The notes under the pieces: generated by a model | What the model saw: only the letters and a program-made list of their open reading frames with translations | What the model was told of the DNA's origin: nothing | The model's database searches: none | Made by a program: the position numbers and the translations under genes | Shown here: positions 42,207-50,159 of the stretch, in pieces | Layout of the letters: the number at the start of each line of letters is the position of its first letter | Numbering within the stretch: position 1 is the first letter of the stretch | Source: Trametes villosa | Taxonomy: Eukaryota > Basidiomycota > Agaricomycetes > Polyporales > Polyporaceae | DNA: 50,159 nt | Assembly (NCBI GenBank): GCA_002964805.2 | Contig: PUDQ02000030.1 | Location: 1-50,159, forward strand | Direction of reading: 5' to 3'

Positions 42207-43115
42207 CATCGCCAGCGAGTGCGGACAATGTCTTGTCTAGTTGAAGGCTCGGGTTCAAGTTGCCAGAGCGGTTCGCCGGCTCGGCGTCGGCGGACGGATG
42301 AACATTTACATAGGTGTTCCTGAGCTCAGCTGTATATTTTCTACTGCATTATTCTTCGTGCTATACTAGCTCTCTTTGCTCCTGGTATTGCGACCTCTCC
42401 GTGTGAACGCCCGCATCGGTGTTACAAAATAATTTGAATCCAAAGTCGGTGATCTGAACCGGGGCGCTTATTATGTTTGTTACGGCGCTTGGGTTTCATG
42501 TTGCTCGCGTGATGGCTGTTGTGGACGTGGACTCGTCCTGCGCGATACCCTTTCCGACTCGCCCACACTACAGCTGCGGATTTTGCTGCAAATGCTGACA
42601 ACTGACAAGAGAGGTGCTGGAAATCACAGTCAAGAACCGTAGAAGGCGAGCCAATGACGCGTCACGGCGTTTCGGATCTATGCTAACACGCGAGGGGGTA
42701 GGACCCATTGTTCGACCTCGGGAACCTGGGCCCGAACCCTCCGACCCAGATAAAGACGTTTACGGCCTCAGGAAACTACATAGCTCCATCTCAGCGTCAG
42801 ATACTCTTGCTGTCGCCTCGCGTTGGTCTCGTTTTCTCGGTTTCTCGTTGGCTACTCAGCTTGAGGTCCGAGGCCCGGAGCTCTCAACTTCACAAACCTC
42901 ACGCACGCCGGCGCATTTGGCCTCTCGTCGGTAAGTCCATGATGCCTCGCTCGATTTGTCATAATGAATTGCGCTGATGGGCAACTCCGACGGGTCCACG
43001 ATTATGCATAGCGCGGCCACCTGCCTCTTGTGGTCGGCGCTTGCGCATCTGTCCTTTGTTCCTCTTAGCCACCACCTCGAACACCCTAAACACGACCACA
43101 ACAGGAGACTATAAA
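42207..43115. other. Spacer, promoter and leader of the second FunK1 gene
   Basis: No gene supported. An open frame at 42614-42934 is not conserved at the matching place before the first paralogue and is probably chance. The last 180 bp duplicate the promoter/leader of the first FunK1 gene. Confidence 0.5.
42931..43104 (+). other. 5' UTR intron of the second FunK1 gene
   Basis: GTAAGTCC donor at 42931, ACAACAG acceptor ending at 43104; the counterpart of 37920-38091 in the first paralogue, with the same GAGACTATAAA between acceptor and ATG. Confidence 0.6.
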
Positions 43116-44615
43116 ATGTCGATCTCAACATGCTCCTACTGCACCTCTGCTTCCTCCGCTTCCGGTATGGCTTCTGAATCCACCCCCCGTCGGCTCAAGG
43201 GCCAACATCCAGCGAAATGTCACTCAGAAACAGTGAAGAAGAGCCCCGCGGTCAAAGACGCCTGGGCTAGCGAGCTCAACGGTCGCATCAGCACGTACGG
43301 CGACACCGTCGACCAGTTTATCGACACCCTCCTTCCTTCCTCTACACCATACGACCTCAACGATGATTTGACAACGGCGTTCAAGGCATACAACGCGGGA
43401 CCAGGGAGGGAACAGCTAGAGTACAACAATCTGGTACGTCCTAGCCACACGCTCACACGTCGCCGTACTCTTGGGCCTCATACTAGGGTCTCTCCAGGTC
43501 TCCGGCTTCTCGAAGCTGGTGAAGTCGTTCCCTAAGCCGAAGCAACTCACGTTCGTCAACACCTTCAAACGCCAACTATATTTCCCCTTCGATGCCTTCA
43601 TCACCCATCACCACAACACCTGTCCCGACATCTCCGTCTCCTTCCCCGGGAAGACGCTCAAGTCTCCATCATGGCAGAGTATATCCATGGTAATCGAGAG
43701 CAAGAGCGTCAACCTCCAAGACCCGTTCGTTCGCGATGGACAAGAACACACGGCCACGATTGAGCAACTCGCGAAGAACGCACGCAATCTCATGCTCGCT
43801 CACGGCTTTCTCGCCGCCTTCGTCGTCGGTATCTACGGCAACACTGTCCGTCTGGTGCGCTTCGACCACGCATGCGCCCTGATATCGAAGCCGTTCAATA
43901 TCAAGGGCAAGGACGGCGCGAGGCTACTCCAGAAATTCCTCTGGAACTTCACCCACCCGGTCGTCGGTGATACCGTTGTCGGCTGCGATCCGACGGTGAT
44001 GAAGCTCGACGCCGATAGCCAGGCTTGGGTCAAGACGGAGCTCCAGAGAGCGAAGGTCACGCACTGGCAACAACACGTTGAAGAGATCGCGAAGGGTCGC
44101 CGCGTCGAAGTCTACGACGAGAAGACGGGTCGGTGTATACCCTATCTGCTGTATAGGGTGCTCGACGTGAACGGCCGGTTGTTCTCGCGGGCGACGATGG
44201 TATGGCGGGCGATCGAGGACACGCGCATCTGGGACAACGGGAGGCTCGTGGCGGACCCCTCACGTACTGCCCCGAGCAAGCCGCGCATCTTGAAAGAGGC
44301 CTGGCGACAACTCGTACGGACGGCCGAGGCGAAGTTCTACCAGCGACTCGATGCGAAGATTGCTGAGGAGGAGCGATACGGTCTTGCGAAGATGGAATGC
44401 GGTGGCGACCTTGGAGAGTTCGAGTTTCGTTGGTGGAAGGATAGTCGCCGTCGTCGCGAGCAGACCACTGAGGGCCCCAACGCCGAACACCCATCGAACT
44501 CGGGTCCGTCGATCCCCGCGGCGTCCTCTCGTCTGTTCTCCTCCACTGGTAGCACGACCTCCCCACCAGCTTCCGGCGTTGACCGCCCCGAACGCTACAT
44601 TCCTGAAGAAAGTTT
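43116..44615 (+). pseudogene. FunK1-type fungal protein kinase, 5' part, disrupted by a Copia element
   Basis: Exon 1 (43116-43433, 106 codons, same length as in the neighbour) begins MSISTCSYCTSAS; exon 2 starts at 43498 after a 64-nt intron. The N-terminal FunK1 region is intact (EQLAKNARNLMLAHGFLAAF, RVEVYDEKTGRC, GLAKMECGGDLGEFEF). At PEESF the reading frame enters the Copia LTR and ends four codons later with the LTR-supplied VGMH and stop. The protein continues after the element at 50103. The catalytic loop lies beyond the window, so the truncated product would lack kinase activity. Confidence 0.85.
44611..44615. repeat. Target-site duplication of the Copia element, left copy
   Basis: AGTTT, repeated exactly at 50103-50107 right after the second LTR; a 5-bp duplication is normal for Ty1/Copia integration. 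Confidence 0.93.
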
Positions 44616-44908
44616 TGTTGGAATGCACTGAGCAATGGACAAGCGCCGTAGATAAGATACCTACTATATCAGGACTTGTTAGATAATCCGAGCACAGCCA
44701 CCAGCCAGCGCATACCGCGCTGGCCTCCTCTCTTTCCTTTCCTCAGTCGTTCCTCTTACAGACGGCTGAGGTATGTCATTCATTTGTCTACTGTACCTTT
44801 CAGATAGCTCACACATGTATGTAGCGCGTCTCCCTTACAGGTACAGATAATAGATCTAGTCGTTCCTCTTACAGACGGCTGAGCGCGTCTCCCTTACAGA
44901 TTCCGACA
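44616..44908 (+). repeat. 5' LTR of the Copia element
   Basis: 293 bp, TGTTGGAATG...TTCCGACA. Two words are each duplicated inside it: a 26-bp one starting AGTCGTTCCTCTTACAG (44745 and 44858) and a 17-bp one, GCGCGTCTCCCTTACAG (44824 and 44883). These may be duplicated control sites. Confidence 0.93.
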
Positions 44909-44923
44909 GGTTATGAGCCCTGC
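44909..44923 (+). other. Primer binding site (anticodon half of initiator tRNA-Met)
   Basis: GGTTATGAGCCCTGC directly after the 5' LTR is the complement of the anticodon stem-loop region of eukaryotic initiator tRNA-Met (GCAGGGCUCAUAACC, with its CAU anticodon). Priming from an internally cleaved half-tRNA is known for Drosophila copia and yeast Ty5. Positions 44924-45301 are the non-coding leader before the ORF. Confidence 0.75.
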
Positions 44924-45301
44924 GCTCTAGATCCAGAGAGCCCCGAATCTATCAAGACGCCCAGCCTTCCTGCAAGACCAGGAAGACGTCCACTCCTTCC
45001 CAATCCACACCTGCTGGGGTTATCTCCTCAGTAGGCGCTCCCCCCTTCCCATTCCTTTCCATCCCACACCCTATCCGCTTTGGTCTATACCACTGCGAAG
45101 ACCTCCGCTGACGCTCGTGATATAATCACTGAGCGCGCGGTTCCCCTCCTTTGCCCACTTCTCAGTGGCCACCGGTGTGCTTCCGCATTGGGACGAGTGC
45201 AACGCGTTGCACTTCCTAATTAGGAACCACACACTAGCGCCTGCCCAGCGCCACAGCCACCGGCGTCTGCCCAGCGCCTGTCCAGTGCCTAGGCCACAGC
45301 C

Positions 45302-48300
45302 ATGGGTGACGACACCACCCTGGTGCTCACTGGCGCCGACAACTACCAAATGTGGAAAATCCGCGTCTTGGCTAAGTTGCGCGCTGTGGGGGCGGGCCGT
45401 ATCGTTGCTGGGGAGGAGGTCCGCCCTCCTCAGACTACTACAGTCTATCCCCCGACGTACGGCCCCAACGCCACGGACTCCTGGGACATCCGGGCTGAGA
45501 AGGCGCACGGCATCCTCGTCGAGCACATCTCGGACGCCATCGCCCTCAAGTTCGCCGACTGCGCGACCGCGCGCGACCTCTTCCAGGCCATCACGAAGGA
45601 GTATGAGCAGACCAACACAACGGTCCTCTCCTTCTACACCTGGATGAACCTGGTCAACGCGCGCTGGGACGGGACGAGCAGCATTGATGACCACATCGGT
45701 CGTCTACTCTCTGACCACCGCAAGCTCGCCGGCTTGAAGAAGCCGATGGACGACGAGTTCCTCGCCTACGCGCTCCTCAACTCGCTCCCCTCGGACACGC
45801 GATGGGACACCTTCCGCACCACCATCCTCAGCGCCATCCCGCTTGGCCAGTCACTGTCCTTCAGTGATGTCGACGCCCGCATCCACGCAGAGGTCGCCCG
45901 CACCACCTCCTCCGCGCCCGAGTCTGCCCTCAAGGCCTCTGGTTCCACACCGAAGCCGAGCGGCAAGAAGCACTGCTCGCACCACGGCTTCAACGACTCG
46001 CACGCCACAGACGAGTGCCGCGTGCTGAAGTCCAAGCAGGGCAACGCAGACGGGAAGCGCAAGAAGAAGAAGAAGCGGGCGGATGCACATAAGGTGGTGG
46101 AGGACTCGGACTCGGACTCGGCCAGCGTAGACTCAGATACCAGCGCTCAGGCGCATCATGTACATATCTCGAAGTCTCTCCGCAAGCGCATTCAGGCCTA
46201 CCTCGCGTCCGACACCAACCGCAAGTCCATCCCCATCCTCGTCGACTCTGGCGCCTCCGCACACATGGTGCCTGAACGCAGTTGGTTCGTCCCTGGCAGC
46301 TATGAGCCGTTCGCCACACCTCGTCGGGTCAGCTTTGGCGACAACTCGAACGTGCACGCGGTTGGAAAGGGGTCCATCACGCTCCTCAGCAAGGTGGACG
46401 GCAAGGAGTACGAAACCATCCTCTCGAACGTCCTCCTCATCCCCTCGTTCGCGGTTGCCCTCGTCTCGGTCCAGCGACTCTGCGCTCGCGGACTCAACGT
46501 ACTCTTCGTGGAGCACGGCGGCCGTGTACGTCTCAGCAATGGCACGCGCATCATGCACGCAACCCCCAAGCGTGGGCTTTACCACCTCGAGGTCGATCCG
46601 CTCCCTCGCAAGGACCAAGCCATGCTCGCTGTGGACATTAACGTCCTCCATCGCCGCTTCGCGCACATCTCCATGGACCGCCTCAAACATATGGTCTCCA
46701 AGCGGCAGCTCAAGGGCATTGACACCCTCACGGGCGAGCCCCAGTTCTGCGAGTCGTGCGCCATGGGGAAGATGCACAAGCTTCCGTTCAAGCCCCGCAC
46801 CGGAAACCGCGCGACCCGGCCACTCCAGTACATACACTCGGATGTCGGCGGCATGGTCGATGCCTCGCGCCAAGGCTTCCGCTACTGGATCACCTTCCTC
46901 GACGAGTACAACCGGTTCCTGTGGGTCCTCTTCATGAAGCACAAGAGTGAAGCTCAGGACACCTACAACCGGTGGAAAGCGGACGTCCAGGCAGCCCTCC
47001 GGGAAGAAGTGGGAGACATCGCTCTCTCTCCCAACTTCGTCCAGTTCCTTCGAACGGACAACGGCGGCGAGTACACGAGCAAGGCATTCGAGGCACAACT
47101 GCGCAAGGAGGGTGTCCTTCACGAGACCACGGCGGCCGACACTCCAGAGCAGAACGGTATGGCAGAGCGCGTCAACCAGACCCTCGTCAATCTCACCGTC
47201 GCCATGCTCATTGAGTCCCGCCTGCCCAAGTCCTTCTGGGCTGACGCGATGCAAACTGCCGCGTATGTCATCTGCCGCAGCCCCGCCAAGGGTCTCAAGG
47301 GCAGAACCCCATACCAGGCCCTCCTCGGCGAGCAGCGCAAGATCGACCCCACGTTCTTCCATCCATTCGGCTGCCCGGCCTACGCGCTCATCCCCAAAGA
47401 CAAGCGGAAGGGCAAGTTCGCGCCGAAGGGGAGGAAGTGCATCTTCCTTGGGTACGAGTACGGGAAGCAAGCGTACAAGCTCATGGACGTCACCACACGT
47501 CAGGTGTTCTCCAGCCGACATGTCCAGTTCAACGAGAACGGCGGCCCCCCTGCTGAATTCCTCAATGAACTCGGCCCTGAGCCAGCTGGAAACAACAAGT
47601 ACAACGACATCCTCCGTCCTCGCCGGCCTGCTCCGGTACGCTACGATGAACCAGTCTTCGTCGGGCCAGTGGGAGCTCCAGTGCCTCCCCCAGACGCTGC
47701 AGAGCCAGTGGGAGCACCTCCCCCACCCGCTGCGGGGCCAGTGGGAGCTCCACCTCTCCCTCCTCGTGATGGCACACCGTCGCGCATCCCGCGCCGTGTC
47801 TCGCAAGTCGTGCAGCCTCCTCAGGCACCGGCTCAACCTCCTCCTGCTCAACCCTCTCCGGTTAGGACACCGCAGCCCGCACGGCTCCAGCAGCGGCGTG
47901 TCTCTGCACCTCCTCAGGCACCTGCCCCAGTCCGGCGATCCGGGAGAGAGCGGCACGTAGCAAACAGAAACCGCGAGTACGAGCGCACCCTCCAGGAGGA
48001 AGAGCAGCGACGTCAACAACGACGTGCGCAGGTCCCTCCAGCGCAGGCACCAGCAGCAGCACCTCCTCCTCCAGCACCGCCTAGCCCTGATCTCCAGCCG
48101 CTACCGCAGAACGCACCTCCGGAACACATCCCGGACATCGAGCTCCCAGATCTCCCAGAGATGGATGCCGATGAGGTCTTCTTCGCCGGTATCTCGAGCA
48201 CGGGCCCCAGGAACCACGAACTCCCCTCCACGCTGAGGGAAGCGTTCAGCACTCCTGAAGGCGAACACTGGCGGGCTGCTCTCGAGGAGGAGCTCCAGAA

Positions 48301-49825
48301 CCTGCGGGACAACTGCGTCTACGAGACAGTGCCCATTCCATCGGGTGTACGGCCCATCACGTCCAAACCCGTCCTCCGCGTTAAGTTCGACAAGAACGGC
48401 GGGATTGAGCGGTTCAAGATCCGTATCGTGGCTCGAGGATTCACTCAGAAGGCCGGCATCGACTACCAGGACGTCTTTGCCCCTGTCGCCAACCTTGAGT
48501 CCGTGCGCATCATCCTTGCCCTCGCCGCGCGGTACGACCTCGAACTGGACCAGATGGATGTCTCAGCCGCCTACCTCAATGGCGAGCTTGACGAGGAGCT
48601 GTACCTCATGCCCCCAGAGGGTGTGGCCATTGAACCCGGTCACTGCTGGCGTCTCAAGCGGTCCCTCTACGGTCTCAAGCAGGCTGGCCGCACGTGGAAC
48701 AAGACCTTGGACCGGAAGCTCACCGGACTTGGTTTCACCCGCCTCGACTCTGAGACGTGCCTTTACGTCTTCCACAACAACCAGGGCCAGCTCTGCTTCC
48801 TCGTTGTCTACGTTGACGACCTGCTGCTCGCTGCCACCTCTCGTGCCTTTATGGATGAGGTGAAGCGCAAGCTCACTGCGCAGTTCAAGATGCGAGACCT
48901 CGGAGCGGCCTCCTACATCCTTGGCATTGCCATCCGACGCGACCGTCCAGCGCGCGCCGTCTACCTCTCCCAGCGGCAGTACATCGACACCGTCCTTGAT
49001 CGGTACGGGATGAAGGACTGCAAGCCTCAGTACACACCCATGGCTACCAGTGTCAAGCCTTCCGCCGACGACCCCGAGGACAACACCACTCGCCATTCCA
49101 TCGAGATCGAAGGTCGCTCAGTGTCCTACGCTAGCGTCATTGGGTCTATGATGTACGCGATGATGGGCACTCGGCCTGACATTGCGTATCTGGTTGGAGT
49201 CCTCGGTCGGTACTCTGCCAACCCCAAGCGGTGCCACTGGGAGATGGCAAAGCGTGGCCTGCGGTACCTCAAGGCGACCCGTGACATGGAGTTGCGCTTT
49301 GACGGCTCTGATGTTGCCGGAGACATGGACTTCCACGGCTACTCGGACGCTGACTGGTCTGGCGATCGCGACACCTCCCGGTCCACCTCCGGTTTTGTCT
49401 TCATCAGCAACCGGGGTGCCATCGGGTGGTCAAGCAAGCGTCAGTCTTTGGTCGCCCTCTCCTCCACGGAGTCTGAGTACATCGGCCTCAGCAACGCTGG
49501 CCAACACCTCGCTTGGTTGCGCACGTTCTTCGCCGAGATTGGCCACCCACCGGGCGAATCCTCCATTCTCGCGTGCGACAACATGGCGGCCATCATCCTG
49601 AGCAAGGACCCGCAGTACCGCGCTCGCACCATGCACATTCAGCGCAAGTATCATTTCGTGCGCGATGACTTGGTCGCGAAGGGTCAGGCGGAGGTTCGCT
49701 GGGTTCGGACGGATGACATGGTGGCGGACATTCTTACCAAGGCTCTCCCGCATGAGAAGCACTGGAAGTTTGTCCGCGCTATGGGTCTTAGGCTGCGCTC
49801 GAGTGGGAGTGTTGGAATGCACTGA
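45302..49825 (+). CDS. gag-pol: Copia Gag-Pol polyprotein
   Basis: A single ORF of 1,507 residues with no break. In order: UBN2-type gag (about 1-200), a Cys/His zinc-like motif CSHHGFNDSHATDEC (225-239), a basic run KRKKKKKR (252-259), protease with DSGASAHM (315-322), integrase HHCC finger (HRRFAHISM ... CESCAMGK), DDE core (HSDVGG near 513, RTDNGGEY near 585, PEQNGMAER), a Pro-rich linker (about 780-950), reverse transcriptase with YVDD (near 1170), and RNase H ending ADILTKALP (near 1474). Integrase before reverse transcriptase is the Copia order. Gag and pol share one frame without a frameshift or stop, so their ratio must be set by processing or another route. The last codons (VGMH, stop) are LTR sequence. 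Confidence 0.95.
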   Translation: MGDDTTLVLTGADNYQMWKIRVLAKLRAVGAGRIVAGEEVRPPQTTTVYPPTYGPNATDSWDIRAEKAHGILVEHISDAIALKFADCATARDLFQAITKEYEQTNTTVLSFYTWMNLVNARWDGTSSIDDHIGRLLSDHRKLAGLKKPMDDEFLAYALLNSLPSDTRWDTFRTTILSAIPLGQSLSFSDVDARIHAEVARTTSSAPESALKASGSTPKPSGKKHCSHHGFNDSHATDECRVLKSKQGNADGKRKKKKKRADAHKVVEDSDSDSASVDSDTSAQAHHVHISKSLRKRIQAYLASDTNRKSIPILVDSGASAHMVPERSWFVPGSYEPFATPRRVSFGDNSNVHAVGKGSITLLSKVDGKEYETILSNVLLIPSFAVALVSVQRLCARGLNVLFVEHGGRVRLSNGTRIMHATPKRGLYHLEVDPLPRKDQAMLAVDINVLHRRFAHISMDRLKHMVSKRQLKGIDTLTGEPQFCESCAMGKMHKLPFKPRTGNRATRPLQYIHSDVGGMVDASRQGFRYWITFLDEYNRFLWVLFMKHKSEAQDTYNRWKADVQAALREEVGDIALSPNFVQFLRTDNGGEYTSKAFEAQLRKEGVLHETTAADTPEQNGMAERVNQTLVNLTVAMLIESRLPKSFWADAMQTAAYVICRSPAKGLKGRTPYQALLGEQRKIDPTFFHPFGCPAYALIPKDKRKGKFAPKGRKCIFLGYEYGKQAYKLMDVTTRQVFSSRHVQFNENGGPPAEFLNELGPEPAGNNKYNDILRPRRPAPVRYDEPVFVGPVGAPVPPPDAAEPVGAPPPPAAGPVGAPPLPPRDGTPSRIPRRVSQVVQPPQAPAQPPPAQPSPVRTPQPARLQQRRVSAPPQAPAPVRRSGRERHVANRNREYERTLQEEEQRRQQRRAQVPPAQAPAAAPPPPAPPSPDLQPLPQNAPPEHIPDIELPDLPEMDADEVFFAGISSTGPRNHELPSTLREAFSTPEGEHWRAALEEELQNLRDNCVYETVPIPSGVRPITSKPVLRVKFDKNGGIERFKIRIVARGFTQKAGIDYQDVFAPVANLESVRIILALAARYDLELDQMDVSAAYLNGELDEELYLMPPEGVAIEPGHCWRLKRSLYGLKQAGRTWNKTLDRKLTGLGFTRLDSETCLYVFHNNQGQLCFLVVYVDDLLLAATSRAFMDEVKRKLTAQFKMRDLGAASYILGIAIRRDRPARAVYLSQRQYIDTVLDRYGMKDCKPQYTPMATSVKPSADDPEDNTTRHSIEIEGRSVSYASVIGSMMYAMMGTRPDIAYLVGVLGRYSANPKRCHWEMAKRGLRYLKATRDMELRFDGSDVAGDMDFHGYSDADWSGDRDTSRSTSGFVFISNRGAIGWSSKRQSLVALSSTESEYIGLSNAGQHLAWLRTFFAEIGHPPGESSILACDNMAAIILSKDPQYRARTMHIQRKYHFVRDDLVAKGQAEVRWVRTDDMVADILTKALPHEKHWKFVRAMGLRLRSSGSVGMH

Positions 49826-50102
49826 GCAATGGACAAGCGCCGTAGATAAGATACCTACTATATCAGGACTTGTTAGATAATCCGAGCACAGCCACCAGCC
49901 AGCGCATACCGCGCTGGCCTCCTCTCTTTCCTTTCCTCAGTCGTTCCTCTTACAGACGGCTGAGGTATGTCATTCATTTGTCTACTGTACCTTTCAGATA
50001 GCTCACACATGTATGTAGCGCGTCTCCCTTACAGGTACAGATAATAGATCTAGTCGTTCCTCTTACAGACGGCTGAGCGCGTCTCCCTTACAGATTCCGA
50101 CA
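49810..50102 (+). repeat. 3' LTR of the Copia element
   Basis: 293 bp, matching 44616-44908 as far as I can read. The short purine-rich stretch GAGTGGGAG just before it (49801-49809) is the likely polypurine tract. Confidence 0.93.
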
Positions 50103-50159
50103 AGTTTCCCACTACCATATCCTCAGCATCAGACATACTCTTGGCGCCTCGTCAAGGGC
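50103..50159 (+). pseudogene. FunK1 kinase, continuation after the Copia element (runs off the window)
   Basis: Starts with the AGTTT duplication and continues the kinase frame, SFPLPYPQHQTYSWRLVKG, matching GFPLQYPQHQTYSWRLVKG in the first FunK1 gene. The rest, including the catalytic loop, lies beyond the window. Confidence 0.85.

Larger units (their letters stand above)
44616..50102 (+). mobile_element. Ty1/Copia LTR retrotransposon, apparently intact
   Basis: A 5,487-bp element with two 293-bp LTRs that read identically, a 5-bp AGTTT target duplication, a primer binding site for initiator tRNA-Met, and one uninterrupted 1,507-codon gag-pol ORF. Every part needed for movement seems present, and the identical LTRs mean a very recent insertion. 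It splits the second FunK1 kinase gene in the same orientation. Confidence 0.94.

Noticed and set aside
42614..42934. Gene encoded by the 106-codon ORF before the second FunK1 gene
   Set aside because: The matching region before the first FunK1 gene has no such frame, and the ORF runs into the conserved leader-intron donor; it is probably 5' UTR.
44616..44634. Fusion of the kinase with the Copia polyprotein
   Set aside because: The LTR supplies a stop codon four codons in, and the polyprotein has its own ATG 690 bp downstream.
46133..48019. 628-codon ORF on the minus strand within the Copia element
   Set aside because: It is the complement of well-recognised integrase and protease codons and has no family resemblance of its own.

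Overview
The window looks like an accessory region of an agaricomycete genome, probably a polypore-type white-rot relative. The DNA is GC-rich. Genes are split by many GT-AG introns of about 44-66 nt with CTRAY-type branch sites. The gene content is typical of these fungi: fungal-type FunK1 protein kinases, F-box/leucine-rich-like paralogues, a chromodomain Ty3/Gypsy element, a Ty1/Copia element and a LINE tail. All identifications come from reading translations and splice sites by eye; no database search was run.

Layout. (1) 0.1-5.3 kb: two plus-strand genes of unknown function. The first ends in two motifs of the SUMO-interaction type; the second is a 7-exon gene for a 1,042-residue protein with alternating acidic and basic repeats. 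(2) 5.7-37.0 kb: a family array of five plus-strand F-box-like genes (numbered 1-5) sharing the same five-exon structure. Genes 1 and 5 are each preceded, in divergent orientation, by a pepsin-like aspartic protease gene: a 5' fragment before gene 1 and a 12-exon, 654-residue copy before gene 5. The long spacer between F-box 1 and 2 is repeated between F-box 3 and 4, where it is split by a 5'-truncated LINE (15-bp target duplication) that itself carries a chromodomain Gypsy element (5-bp target duplication, 278-bp LTRs). F-box 4 has a 1.1-kb inverted-repeat DNA element in its second intron. (3) 37.9-50.2 kb: two FunK1 kinase genes in tandem, both broken by transposons. The first has a 1.19-kb inverted-repeat element in an exon before the catalytic loop; the second has a 5.5-kb Copia element with a full 1,507-codon ORF, 293-bp LTRs that look identical, and a primer site matching the anticodon half of initiator tRNA-Met. 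The window ends inside the second kinase.

How it fits together. F-box proteins normally recruit substrates to SCF ubiquitin ligases; the divergent protease and the SUMO-type motifs in gene 1 give the region a protein-modification or turnover flavour, but a joint function is inference. The clearest message is rapid turnover: segmental duplication, paired gene modules and at least five insertions, several of them recent.
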